From Thiomargarita sp. (GTDB taxonomy: Bacteria; Pseudomonadota; Gammaproteobacteria; Beggiatoales; Beggiatoaceae): 64,000 bases of DNA. A program made the translations under genes and the position numbers. The notes below the pieces were generated by a model. It ran no database searches. It saw nothing but the letters and a program-made list of their open reading frames with translations, and had not been told where the DNA came from. Positions 8,665 to 18,143 of the stretch are shown one piece after another (position 1 is the first letter of the stretch; each line of letters opens with the position of its first letter). Where the stretch lies: NCBI GenBank assembly GCA_020726335.1, contig DYSU01000004.1, forward strand, positions 3,747-67,746, in the 5' to 3' direction.

Positions 8665-11019
8665 TTATTTCTTGCTGTGCCATTCTTGTAATATCTTCAC
8701 CAATTCGCTGGCTTGGATGGGTTTGGGCAGATAAAAATCCAAACCCATGGCACGGTATTGTTCGACATCATCGGGCAAAATTAAACTGCTAAAACCGATG
8801 ATGGGCATGTGGGAAAACGCATCCTGTTTGCGTAACCGTTTAAAAACATTAGAGATATTAAACTGGGTGATTTGCAAATTAATCAATAAGGCTTGAATTT
8901 GATAGGTTTGCGCCAATTTCACCACACTGTTGCCATTGTAGGCCAATTTAACTTGGTAGCCTTGACCCGTTAAATATTTGCTTAAGCGATCGCGGGTTTT
9001 TTCATGGTCTTCGGCCAACAACAGCGTCCATTGTTCTTGCATGGTTTCGTCAAAATTTTCCCAAGGTCGGTTACTGCTTTCAGCAATCACAGACGGGTTG
9101 TGCTGGGTCACGATGGGTTGCCATGGCAAACGCACACTGAAGCGGTTGCTGGGTTGATTTTCGATTTGCAAACTGCCTTCTAAATTATTGATTAAACTCT
9201 GAATTAATAACCATGGTTGCTCATTCTTATGTTCAGATGGTTGCAAAGGGTCAAATAAAGCGTGAATTTGCGCGTTGCTCAACAAGGGGGCCGTGTCCCA
9301 AACAGTGAGGATTAAATGGCCTTGTTGTGGTTGGGCATAGGTTTCCAAACCCATGCGCCCACCTGTTGGCGTGTGTTGAATGGCGTAATAGAGGATGTTG
9401 ACCAGAATTTGTTTGAGCCGAATCGGTTCAATCCGCGCTTGCAACAGTTCAGGGTCAAAACTGACGCTTAAATCAATGTTTTTATCTTGCGCGCTTTGAT
9501 AAACAAAATCCAAGCTGGCTTCGGCCACGCTGATGACTGAATTTTGTTGTATTTCCAACAACAATTTGCTGATGTCAAAATCGGTGATGTTCAAAGCTTG
9601 TTGCAATTGATTGAGCAGATAATCCGCGCTTTTGGTCATGCTGGCCAGTGATTTTTGTTGGCAAGGTTGTAATGTGCCGTGAATTTGTGCTTGCAAGGTT
9701 TGAATCAGCGTTTTAATTGAAGACAAGGGGCGGCGAAAATTTTGAGCCAACTGATTGATAAAACGTGTTTTTTTAATGCTTTCATGCAAGGCGTTGTTTT
9801 TCTCTTGTTGAATTTTCAATTCATTCTGCTTGAATTGGGTCAACACCCCATTGAAATCAGCCGCCAGTTGTCCCCATTCGTCACGGCTGTTCAGCGGAAT
9901 TTGCACATAACGGTTGCCGTTTCGAATCATTTTTAAAGTTTGTTGTATGGTTTGCATATGGCCGAGTATTTCATTGGCAAAACGGCGCGCCCACCAGCCC
10001 ATGCAACACAAAGCCAACAACAGCAAACTGGCCAACAACAGGTTATGCGCATTCAACAACGGGTTGTCAGGCAAATCATGCGACAACAACAACAACCAAT
10101 TGATGTCATCGCTGACCTTAACCGTTTGAAAACTCAACCATTGTTGCCCAACTTGCCCACTGCCTTGTTTTTGGGTCAAAATCTGTGCCGCATCATCGGG
10201 ATAATCGCGGATCAAACTATAGTGATGGTTCAAATCATGATAACCACCCCAACATTTGTTTTTCTCAGGGTGAGACAAATAATAGCCGTCTTGGTCAATC
10301 AGCATCGCACGCAGGGTTTGCAACAACACATCGGTGTTAATTTCCAACGACAACACCGCATGAACGTCATTGGCACGATAGACAGGCAACAACAAACGCA
10401 ACATGGGTTTGAGCGGTTTTTCAATTTGGCCATTGTGGCGGCGTAAAGTGGCGGGAAGAATCAAAAATTGGTCTTTGCTCAGTTTTAAAGCTTGGTTAAA
10501 ATAATTGCGGCCAAAATGCTGTTGCAACTGCAACGCATCCACTGCCACCACTTGATCCATTTGTTGTTCAATGCGCACCCATTCTTTGCCATGGCTGTCA
10601 TACAGTTGCAAACGATGAAAATAATCACGGTGACTGACCCAATGATGCAACAATGCGGTGAATTGTGCCTGATGCGCCAAAGTTAAATCAGCGGTCAACA
10701 GCGGGTTATGCGCCATCGCCAGCGCATCTTGTTTAATTTCGGTTAAATTGTGATAAAGATGAGCTATTAAAGCCTGCAATTGCCCATTTTGCAGGGTGCT
10801 GACCTGTTGAACCAATTGTTGCGACGCAAAATGCGTTGCATAAAAAATCAAGACCACGCAAGGAATTAACAGCAACAATCCCGTTGCCCTCATCATTCGC
10901 GTGGCTATTCCTTGATAAAAGGGCATGGCGATTGTCTCCTGTTCACCGTGTTTTATCCATCCTTGGCTATAAAACACGGTTTGGCTGGCGATTGTTTTGA
11001 GTTTATTTAACCAATGCAT
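8665..11019 (-). CDS. Degenerate hybrid sensor histidine kinase (Cache-HAMP-HisKA-HATPase-REC) lacking catalytic residues
   Basis: 784 aa. Two membrane segments (about 42-66 and 325-350) flank a periplasmic Cache-like sensor. HAMP (350-402), HisKA-like (415-480), HATPase-like (520-635) and receiver (664-784) regions follow. Every key catalytic site is altered. The H-box reads LAQNFRRPL, with Gln426 where the phosphorylated His belongs. The N-box reads NILYYAIQHT, with Tyr545 for the Mg-binding Asn. The G1 box reads DTAPL, with both glycines lost. The receiver phospho-acceptor is Asn714 (LLINLQIT), although the acidic pair Glu670-Asp671 and Lys766 remain. The fold appears intact and the ORF is uninterrupted, so it is more likely a non-enzymatic sensor or scaffold than a recent pseudogene. 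An AGGTGG RBS precedes the ATG. It is divergent from pepN. Confidence 0.85.
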   Translation of the reverse strand: MHWLNKLKTIASQTVFYSQGWIKHGEQETIAMPFYQGIATRMMRATGLLLLIPCVVLIFYATHFASQQLVQQVSTLQNGQLQALIAHLYHNLTEIKQDALAMAHNPLLTADLTLAHQAQFTALLHHWVSHRDYFHRLQLYDSHGKEWVRIEQQMDQVVAVDALQLQQHFGRNYFNQALKLSKDQFLILPATLRRHNGQIEKPLKPMLRLLLPVYRANDVHAVLSLEINTDVLLQTLRAMLIDQDGYYLSHPEKNKCWGGYHDLNHHYSLIRDYPDDAAQILTQKQGSGQVGQQWLSFQTVKVSDDINWLLLLSHDLPDNPLLNAHNLLLASLLLLALCCMGWWARRFANEILGHMQTIQQTLKMIRNGNRYVQIPLNSRDEWGQLAADFNGVLTQFKQNELKIQQEKNNALHESIKKTRFINQLAQNFRRPLSSIKTLIQTLQAQIHGTLQPCQQKSLASMTKSADYLLNQLQQALNITDFDISKLLLEIQQNSVISVAEASLDFVYQSAQDKNIDLSVSFDPELLQARIEPIRLKQILVNILYYAIQHTPTGGRMGLETYAQPQQGHLILTVWDTAPLLSNAQIHALFDPLQPSEHKNEQPWLLIQSLINNLEGSLQIENQPSNRFSVRLPWQPIVTQHNPSVIAESSNRPWENFDETMQEQWTLLLAEDHEKTRDRLSKYLTGQGYQVKLAYNGNSVVKLAQTYQIQALLINLQITQFNISNVFKRLRKQDAFSHMPIIGFSSLILPDDVEQYRAMGLDFYLPKPIQASELVKILQEWHSKK

Positions 11020-11095
11020 TTAATCTGCCACCTAGAATTTTACAATAAAATTCAATAATATATAAACTTTTTTAACCTAAAACGCCGAGTTACCC

Positions 11096-13684
11096 ATGAT
11101 AAAAACCAACCCCCCAGTGATTCATCGCCAAGATTATCAACCCCCTAATTATTGGATTAGCCAAGTCAACTTGAGTTTTAATTTAGAGCCTGAACACACA
11201 GAGGTGCATAGCCAGCTCCATTTGCAACGCAACCCCTCCAATCCCAGCGAGACATTACATTTACACGGTGAGAATCTACAGCTTAAGGCTGTGCATCTTA
11301 ACGGCAAAACCTTGGATGAAACCGCCTATCAATATAGTGATAACGGATTGATTTTATTCAATTTACCTGCAACCGCCTTGCTAGAAACATGGGTGGAAAT
11401 CAACCCCCAAGCCAACAGCGAATTGTCGGGTTTATACCAAAGCAACGGCAACTTTTGCACCCAATGCGAAGCCGAAGGTTTTCGGCGCATCACTTATTTT
11501 TTAGACCGTCCCGACGTGATGAGCGCATTCAACGTGCGCATTGAAGCCGACAAAACCGCCTATCCCGTCTTGCTGTCCAACGGCAACCGCATCGCCCACG
11601 GTGAAAGCGAAGCCAATCGCCATTGGGTGCAATGGCAAGACCCGCATTTAAAACCCTGTTATTTGTTCGCGTTGGTTGCGGGTGATTTGCGCTGTCAGCG
11701 GGGCGAATTCATCACCTGTTCAGGGCGCAAAGTGGCGTTAGAAATTTGGGTTGAGCCGCAAAACATTGATTATTGTGAACATGCCTTGATTTCGCTCCAA
11801 AAAGCGATGCGTTGGGATGAGGATGTTTACGGCTTGGAATATGATTTAGACACCTACATGATTGTCGCGGTCAATGATTTCAACATGGGCGCGATGGAAA
11901 ACAAAGGTTTAAACCTCTTCAACAGCAAATATGTGCTGGCGCAACCGCAAACCGCCACCGATGAAGACCATGCCAATATTGAAAGCGTGGTTGCTCACGA
12001 ATATTTCCACAATTGGACAGGCAACCGCGTCACTTGCCGCGATTGGTTTCAATTGACGTTGAAAGAAGGTTTAACCGTATTTCGTGACCAACAATTCAGT
12101 GCAACGATGGAATCGGCCACTGTGCAACGCATTCAAAATGTGCGGCTGTTGCGCAACAGTCAATTTTTGGAAGATGACAGCCCGATGCAACACCCGATTC
12201 GCCCCGAATCATACATCAAAATAAAAAATTTTTACACCAGTACAGTTTATAGTAAAGGCGCGGAAGTGGTGCGTATGCTCCACACCTTGCTGGGCGCGGA
12301 CGGTTTTCGCCGTGGCATGGCGGTGTATTTTCAACGTCACGATGGCCAAGCAGTGACTTGCGATGATTTTCTCGCCGCCATGGCCGATGCCAATCAACGC
12401 GATTTAAGCCAATTTGCCCGCTGGTACAGCCAAGCGGGTACACCCGTGATTGATGTGACGGAAGATTTTGATTTTTCAACTAAAACCTATCGTTTAACTT
12501 TAAGCCAATCGTGTGCTGTTGCAAGCTGGCAACCCTTGCATATCCCTGTCAAAATGGGTTTTATCGCCACCGATGGCGCGGCTTTACCCCCGTTTGACCG
12601 CGTTTTGGAACTGACTGAAGCAAGGCAAACTTTTGAATTTAAAGAATTTAATGAAAAACCTGTGGTTTCGTTGTTTCGTGATTTTTCCGCGCCTGTCAAA
12701 TGCCGTCAAGCGCGCACCCATGCGCAATTGGCGTTTGTGATGGCGCATGACAACGACCCGTTTAACCGTTGGGATGCGGGGCAAAGCTTGGCACAACAAG
12801 TGATTTTAGAGCTGATCCAAGCCATTTTAGACGGCAAAACCTTGATTTTAGACCCGTTGTTTGCCGCCAGTTTTGGTGCGATTTTACGTGATGAACGCTT
12901 GGATGGCGCAATCAAAGCGTTGCTGTTGACTTTGCCCGATGAAAACACCGTGGCGCAACACATGGCCATTGTTGAACCCGATGCCTTGCACTCAGCGCAT
13001 CAATTTGTCCAACGGCGGTTGGGTGAAGCGCATGATGAATGGCTGGCCGACACTTACCATGCCCAGCAAAGCGGTGCGTATCAAGCCACACCGCAGGCGA
13101 TTCAACAGCGGGCATTGAAAAATTGTTGTCTGGGCTATATCAGCGCAAACCCCGCCAACCACAGTCAATTGGCTTTGTTGCAATTCAAGCAAGCCGACAA
13201 CATGACCGACCAATACGCGGCCCTGGCGTGTTTGGTCAACCACGGTGGTGAATTGGCGGCGCAAGCGTTGCAAGCGTTTTATCAGCAATGGGAAAGCGAG
13301 CCTTTGGTGTTGGATAAATGGTTTAACGTGCAAGCCACCGCCCGCCATTCTCACGCGCTGGAACAAGTGATGGAACTTTGCGAACACACCGATTTTACCT
13401 TGCACGTTCCCAATCGGGTTTACGCGCTGTTGGTGGCTTTCAGCCGCAAAACCGCCGCTTTTCACCGCCCAGATGGCAGGGGCTATCAATTCATTGCTGA
13501 TAAAGTGCTGGCTTTGGACGGCATCAATCCTCAAGTGGCGGCGCGGCTGGCCAGTGCGTTCAATCAATGGCGACGGTTTGACCCCGTGCGCCAACAACTG
13601 ATGCAAACCCAATTGCAACGGCTGTTGGCCACGACAACGTTATCGGTTGATGTGTACGAAATCGTCAGCAAAAACCTCTCGTGA
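11096..13684 (+). CDS. pepN: Aminopeptidase N (M1 family zinc metallopeptidase)
   Basis: Cytoplasmic broad-specificity aminopeptidase in peptide turnover. The 862 aa match the gammaproteobacterial PepN length (about 870). The substrate-anchoring GAMEN motif is at residues 265-269. The zinc site is HEYFH at 301-305, with the third ligand Glu324 in TLKEG, exactly the M1 HEXXH-(X18)-E spacing. The C-terminal alpha-helical domain is complete. The gene is divergent from the pseudo-kinase gene and is followed on the same strand by a CcsA-like membrane protein gene after a 73-nt gap. Confidence 0.96.
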   Translation: MIKTNPPVIHRQDYQPPNYWISQVNLSFNLEPEHTEVHSQLHLQRNPSNPSETLHLHGENLQLKAVHLNGKTLDETAYQYSDNGLILFNLPATALLETWVEINPQANSELSGLYQSNGNFCTQCEAEGFRRITYFLDRPDVMSAFNVRIEADKTAYPVLLSNGNRIAHGESEANRHWVQWQDPHLKPCYLFALVAGDLRCQRGEFITCSGRKVALEIWVEPQNIDYCEHALISLQKAMRWDEDVYGLEYDLDTYMIVAVNDFNMGAMENKGLNLFNSKYVLAQPQTATDEDHANIESVVAHEYFHNWTGNRVTCRDWFQLTLKEGLTVFRDQQFSATMESATVQRIQNVRLLRNSQFLEDDSPMQHPIRPESYIKIKNFYTSTVYSKGAEVVRMLHTLLGADGFRRGMAVYFQRHDGQAVTCDDFLAAMADANQRDLSQFARWYSQAGTPVIDVTEDFDFSTKTYRLTLSQSCAVASWQPLHIPVKMGFIATDGAALPPFDRVLELTEARQTFEFKEFNEKPVVSLFRDFSAPVKCRQARTHAQLAFVMAHDNDPFNRWDAGQSLAQQVILELIQAILDGKTLILDPLFAASFGAILRDERLDGAIKALLLTLPDENTVAQHMAIVEPDALHSAHQFVQRRLGEAHDEWLADTYHAQQSGAYQATPQAIQQRALKNCCLGYISANPANHSQLALLQFKQADNMTDQYAALACLVNHGGELAAQALQAFYQQWESEPLVLDKWFNVQATARHSHALEQVMELCEHTDFTLHVPNRVYALLVAFSRKTAAFHRPDGRGYQFIADKVLALDGINPQVAARLASAFNQWRRFDPVRQQLMQTQLQRLLATTTLSVDVYEIVSKNLS

Positions 13685-13757
13685 CGCAAGGAATATGGCA
13701 TTTTGCGCGCATTGGCGTTAAGATGTTTTGGGTTTTAATCCAGAAAAAGGATGCTTT

Positions 13758-14561
13758 ATGACAATCACGGCTTGGTTGGGGTCTTTAACTTTACTATTGT
13801 ATATCGCCATTACAGTGCGCATTTTTACCTTTGATTCGCCGCGCAAACCCGCCACAGCACAAAAAATCCAATTGTCTGTGTTGTTGCTGGCCGCTTTAAT
13901 CAGCCACGCTTGTTTGCTTTATACGCAATTGTTAAACGATAAAAGTTTGAATCTGGGCTTTTTTAACATGGTGTCACTGATTTCATGGTTGGTGGTGTTG
14001 TTGCTCCGTTTGGCTTTGTTGCAAAAATCAGTGGAAAGTTTGCTGGCCGTGTTTGCGCCCATCACGGCAGTGACCGTGCTGTTGGCCCTGTATTTCCCCA
14101 GTGAAGGGCTGTTGACAGGCCATTTGGCAGGTGGGGTGAAAATGCACATTGTCACGTCGGTGTTGGCATACAGCATTTTGGTGTTGGCCGCGTTACAGGC
14201 GATTTTCATGGCGGTGCAAGAATATAAACTGCGCCACAAACGTCCGACATGGATCATGCAACATTTGCCGCCGTTGCAGAGCATGGAAACTTTATTGTTT
14301 CAGCTTTTGCAAGCGGGTTGGTTTTTTTTGACGCTGGGTTTGATCAGCGGTTCACTGTTTTTAGAAGACATGTTTGCCCAACACCTTGCCCACAAAACGG
14401 TGTTGTCGTTTATCGCTTGGTTGATTTTCGCCACGTTGTTGTTTGGCCGCTGGCGATACGGCTGGCGTGGTCGGCGCGCCATTCGCTGGACATGGGTGGG
14501 TTTTGCTTGTTTAATGCTCGGCTATTTGGGCAGTAAATTCATTTATGAATGGATTAAATAA
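13758..14561 (+). CDS. CcsA/YpjD-family inner-membrane protein (cytochrome c assembly-like)
   Basis: 267-aa polytopic membrane protein with about eight hydrophobic segments. Two conserved histidines sit at membrane edges (GGVKMHIVTSVLAYS, HKTVLSFIAWLIF), and GWFFLTLGLISGSLF is characteristic of the cytochrome c assembly (CcsA/HemX/YpjD) family. The Trp-rich WWD haem-handling loop of true CcsA/CcmC is not present, so this is the YpjD-like branch of uncertain role, perhaps haem-related. I chose the ATG at 13758 because AAAAGGA lies 7 nt upstream. A longer frame opening 30 nt earlier lacks such a site. The 3' end overlaps the convergent glycosyltransferase gene by 19 nt. Confidence 0.8.
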   Translation: MTITAWLGSLTLLLYIAITVRIFTFDSPRKPATAQKIQLSVLLLAALISHACLLYTQLLNDKSLNLGFFNMVSLISWLVVLLLRLALLQKSVESLLAVFAPITAVTVLLALYFPSEGLLTGHLAGGVKMHIVTSVLAYSILVLAALQAIFMAVQEYKLRHKRPTWIMQHLPPLQSMETLLFQLLQAGWFFLTLGLISGSLFLEDMFAQHLAHKTVLSFIAWLIFATLLFGRWRYGWRGRRAIRWTWVGFACLMLGYLGSKFIYEWIK

Positions 14562-15292
14562 TGGCCATAGCGATATGCACGGTATAATCTGCCATACAAC
14601 CGATACAACCCGCGTTGCCAAAAACAGCGGCTGTTTTTCAAATGCACGCGCTGTTCTTCAATGAACCGACGGCGCAAACTCGGCCAATCGCGGCGCGAAC
14701 TGATGCCCGTATCGCGCATCACCGCCAACACCGTGTCATCGCGTTGCACCTTCACCCCATGGCGATAAAGCCGCAACAAAAAATCATAGTCCATGGTGAT
14801 TTTCAGATGGACATCAAAACCACCGTATTGGGCAAACAATTGACGGCGGCACACAATGCCTTGATGACAAGCGGGCATTTTAAGATAAATCAACGGCCAC
14901 CACGGGCGCGGGCGATGAACACGCGGGTTTTGGCCGCTGAATAACACCGCAGCCGTATAAACATCGGTGTCAGGTTGTAATTGCGCAAGCAAATGGCGAA
15001 TGCTGTCAGGCCGCGCCAAATAATCATCGGCGTGCAAAAACAACAGATAATCGCCCGTGGCCTGTTGCACCCCTTGGTTCATCGCATCGCTGATACCGTG
15101 GTCTGCTCGGCTGTGCCAATAATTGATATATGATTGATGTTGTTGAATAATTTCAACACTGCCATCGGTGGAACCGCCGTCAATGATGATATATTCCAAA
15201 GCGGCATAATCTTGTTGCGCGACGCTGGCAATGGTGTGTGCCAAATGTTGAGCGGCGTTCAAACACACGGTGATGATGCTGATTTTAATCAT
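14543..15292 (-). CDS. Family 2 glycosyltransferase
   Basis: 249-aa GT-A fold transferase, probably acting on a polysaccharide or glycolipid at the inner face of the membrane. It shows the N-terminal SIITVCLNAAQHL strand, the nucleotide-binding IIIDGGSTDGS motif and a metal-binding HADD (DXD-type) motif near residue 90. The C-terminal half is typical of WcaA/PGL-type family 2 enzymes (CHQGIVCRRQLF, MDYDFLLRL). The acceptor cannot be deduced. It begins 22 nt after the stop of the TIR-WD40 gene on the same strand, so it may be co-transcribed. Its stop region overlaps the CcsA-like gene. Confidence 0.85.
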   Translation of the reverse strand: MIKISIITVCLNAAQHLAHTIASVAQQDYAALEYIIIDGGSTDGSVEIIQQHQSYINYWHSRADHGISDAMNQGVQQATGDYLLFLHADDYLARPDSIRHLLAQLQPDTDVYTAAVLFSGQNPRVHRPRPWWPLIYLKMPACHQGIVCRRQLFAQYGGFDVHLKITMDYDFLLRLYRHGVKVQRDDTVLAVMRDTGISSRRDWPSLRRRFIEEQRVHLKNSRCFWQRGLYRLYGRLYRAYRYGHYLIHS

Positions 15293-15314
15293 GGCGTTAA
15301 ACCGCTTGGCAAGA

Positions 15315-18107
15315 TTAATCGGGGTTTTGACAAAGGCGTTTATCTTGCGCGCTGAGTTTGGGATTGGTGGCCAAATAATCGTGCAACAAAGCGCAACCGC
15401 GACTGAGTATTTGATTTAATGACGAATTTCGCCGCAACAATTCTGTTTTCAATGCCTTTAATTGCCAAATAATCACCCGTTCATCGGCACTGGCTGAGCC
15501 GATTTCATCGCCTTCGGGGCTGAAACTGACCGCCCGCACCCAACTGCTGTGCTGGTTTAAAGTCAACAACAGCTTGCCTTGCCTATAATCCCAAATGCGC
15601 ACGGTGTTGTCTGAACCGCCTGAAACCAACAGCGGCGATTGTTGATTGGGCGAAAAATTAACATCCCAAACCCAATCGCTGTGTCCCAGCAAGGTTTTTG
15701 CTAATTGGCCCGTGGACGTGTGCCACAGTTTGATGGTGTTATCTGAACTGGCACTGGCCAAATAGCGGTCATCAGGGCTGAAGCTGAGGTTGTTGACCCA
15801 ATCTTTATGGCCTTTTAATTCAAACAACAACCGCCCCGTGTTGTCCCACAATTTTACAGCGTTGTCCGCACCACCTGAGGCTAAATATTGCCCGCCGTGG
15901 CTGAACACCACGCTGTTGACGGTGCGCTCATGGGCCTGTTCAATTTTTTGTTGCGCCTCGCCTGTGGCTGACCAAAATTGAAGCGCGTCGTTATTGGCAC
16001 TGACCATCACGCCGTTTGGGGCAACGCTGATGCTTTTGCTTTGCGTGGTTTTTTGTGCAATGACTTTGGTCACTGTGCCATCGGCGGCCATAAACCGCAG
16101 TTTGTTGTCATAACCGACGGCCACCATTTCATTGCTGTGGGGTAGAAAATCAACATCACGCACGCTGACCCCCATTTTGATGGTGCGTGCCAACGTGTAG
16201 TTGCCGTTGTGCCGTCGCCATAAACGCACCGTGGCATCACTGCCCGTGGTGGCCAAAAAATCGCCCGTTGCCGAAAAATCCAAATCTTTCAGCCCTGACG
16301 TGTGGCCTTCAATGATTTTTACCACATTGCCTGCGTCCAAATGATACAAACGAATACGCTTGTCTGAATTGGCCGAAGCCAAGGTTTTGTCCTCGGGGTC
16401 AAATGCGATTTGCATCACTTGGGTTTTAGGGTTTTTAAATAATTTCAACAAGGTACCATCACGGCTCCAAATGCGAATTTCACCGTTGGCATTGGCTGAA
16501 GCCAGCATGGTGCCTGCGTTGTTGAATTTAACATCAAACACCCAGTTGTTTTGATAATACAGCGTGTCAGCGTTCAATAATTGGGGGGGTTGTGCGCGCA
16601 AATCCCACAGCCGCACAGTGGTGTCCGCGCTGCTTGTGGCCAACACCTCACCTGTTGGGTCAAAAGCCACGCCATAAATTCGATCAGTATGGCCTCGCAA
16701 ACTGTACAGGCATTGACCCGTGTTCACTGACCACAATTTGACCAAACGGTCTGCCCCGACAGTGGCCAAGGTTTGGCCATCAGGGCTAAAAGCCACTCTT
16801 TGCACCGAATTGTTATGGGCCAAAAATTTACGGTGCAACGTGCCTGAAGTGTGCCATAAATGAACCCAACCGTTTTCATCGGCGACTGCGATTAAACGTT
16901 GATCGGGTGAAAATTTGACATCATAAATTTGGCTGTGGTGTTGAAAAACCCGTTGCAACTGGCCTGTGTCCAACTGCCAAAATTTCACTTTTTTATCTCG
17001 ACTGCCAGAAATAAAATAGCGGCTGTCGGCACTGATGTCCACTGTGGTGACGCTTTCACGGTGTTGGCGGCGATACAATTTTTGGCCATTGGGTCGCCAC
17101 ACCACCACCCCAAAATCGGAGCTGGCAGACACCAAATAGCGATTGTCGGGCGAAAATACCACAGCGCGCACTTTGTCGCTGTGCAATTCTAAACGATTGA
17201 ATTCATGTGAATTTTGAATCGCTTCCACCAAACTGCGGGTCACATCGTTGCGCAAGGGCAACAACTGGGGGTCGTTTTTTTTATTAAAATGCTTGCTCTG
17301 TATTTCCTTGCCTGCTTTGACGCTGGCCAACAAAGCCCCCAATTGGTCATCCGTTTTTAAACGCGCATGGGTCAGCGCAGTCAGCGTATTGATTTCATTG
17401 ATTAAAGCTTGGTAATGGGCGTTGGCTTCGCGTTGGCGGTGGTAATTGACGGAAATCACCAATACGATGGCAATCAACAAACTGAACGCCATCAACAAAA
17501 ATTGTCGGCGTTGGGATTTGGCCTGCAAACGGCGGCTGTGGATGATATAACGGGTGTGCAAATGGGTGGGTTCGGGTGTTTGCTCTGCTCTGTGGTTGTC
17601 CAGCCATTGTTCAGCCACGGATAAATCCGTGCCGTGCAACAAAAAACTGTTATCAAAATCATGTTCTTGCCATTCTTTGGCGCGAACCAATAAACGGGTG
17701 TGGGTTTTGACAAAATCTAAATCGGTGTCTAAAGTCTGCAACAAATTGGCAAACGATTGGGGAAAATCCTCTTGATCACGAAAAAAAATCCAATTTAATT
17801 GCGCCAATTCAGCGGGAATTTTCTCGCTAACCTCCTGATATGAAATAGGAATAAGCCGTTTGTTGTGTGAAACGGCGTATTTTAATTCGGTTTGACAAAC
17901 TTTTGAGGTGATAGAATCGGGGCTGATGACGAAAATAAACGCATTGCTTTCTTCAATGCCCGCTTCAATTTCATCCCACCATTGCGCACCCAGCGGAATT
18001 TTTTCCCAATCAACCCAAACCCCGCGTTGTTGGGCTTCAAATGCGGCTGTCAATTGCTGGACAAACGCTTTGTTTTTACGTGAATATGAAATAAAGGCTT
18101 CTTTCAT
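15315..18107 (-). CDS. TIR domain - transmembrane - 14-blade WD40 signalling protein
   Basis: 930 aa. An N-terminal TIR domain spans residues 1-135 (FISYSRKN, WVDWEKIPLG, VISPDSITSKVCQTEL). The putative NADase glutamate is retained as Glu74. A conserved linker follows (VRAKEWQEH, LLHGTDLSVAEQWL, YIIHSRR), then one membrane segment (about 203-221). Fourteen recognisable WD40 repeats (about 305-890) are enough for two seven-bladed propellers. The tail (GCALLHDYL...LC) is typical of large bacterial WD40 proteins. No NTPase (NB-ARC/NACHT) domain lies between the TIR and the propellers. The topology suggests a cytoplasmic TIR and an extracytoplasmic propeller sensor. Whether it acts in defence or in envelope signalling is unknown. 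It lies 36 nt downstream of carA on the same strand, with a GAGGTGGGA RBS. Confidence 0.88.
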   Translation of the reverse strand: MKEAFISYSRKNKAFVQQLTAAFEAQQRGVWVDWEKIPLGAQWWDEIEAGIEESNAFIFVISPDSITSKVCQTELKYAVSHNKRLIPISYQEVSEKIPAELAQLNWIFFRDQEDFPQSFANLLQTLDTDLDFVKTHTRLLVRAKEWQEHDFDNSFLLHGTDLSVAEQWLDNHRAEQTPEPTHLHTRYIIHSRRLQAKSQRRQFLLMAFSLLIAIVLVISVNYHRQREANAHYQALINEINTLTALTHARLKTDDQLGALLASVKAGKEIQSKHFNKKNDPQLLPLRNDVTRSLVEAIQNSHEFNRLELHSDKVRAVVFSPDNRYLVSASSDFGVVVWRPNGQKLYRRQHRESVTTVDISADSRYFISGSRDKKVKFWQLDTGQLQRVFQHHSQIYDVKFSPDQRLIAVADENGWVHLWHTSGTLHRKFLAHNNSVQRVAFSPDGQTLATVGADRLVKLWSVNTGQCLYSLRGHTDRIYGVAFDPTGEVLATSSADTTVRLWDLRAQPPQLLNADTLYYQNNWVFDVKFNNAGTMLASANANGEIRIWSRDGTLLKLFKNPKTQVMQIAFDPEDKTLASANSDKRIRLYHLDAGNVVKIIEGHTSGLKDLDFSATGDFLATTGSDATVRLWRRHNGNYTLARTIKMGVSVRDVDFLPHSNEMVAVGYDNKLRFMAADGTVTKVIAQKTTQSKSISVAPNGVMVSANNDALQFWSATGEAQQKIEQAHERTVNSVVFSHGGQYLASGGADNAVKLWDNTGRLLFELKGHKDWVNNLSFSPDDRYLASASSDNTIKLWHTSTGQLAKTLLGHSDWVWDVNFSPNQQSPLLVSGGSDNTVRIWDYRQGKLLLTLNQHSSWVRAVSFSPEGDEIGSASADERVIIWQLKALKTELLRRNSSLNQILSRGCALLHDYLATNPKLSAQDKRLCQNPD

Positions 18108-18143
18108 TGTCCCACCTCGTAAAGCATCATACCGCGTACAGGC

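Noticed and set aside
10020-10110. Microsatellite-like CAACAACAAC tracts
   Set aside because: These are glutamine or leucine-rich coding stretches (read on either strand), common to many genes in this window and not expanded repeats.
12992-13618. 208-aa minus-strand reading frame inside pepN
   Set aside because: Antisense shadow of a strongly conserved gene; no RBS and no recognisable protein motif.
14615-14944. 109-aa plus-strand frame after the CcsA-like gene
   Set aside because: Antisense shadow of the family 2 glycosyltransferase, whose motifs are clear on the minus strand.
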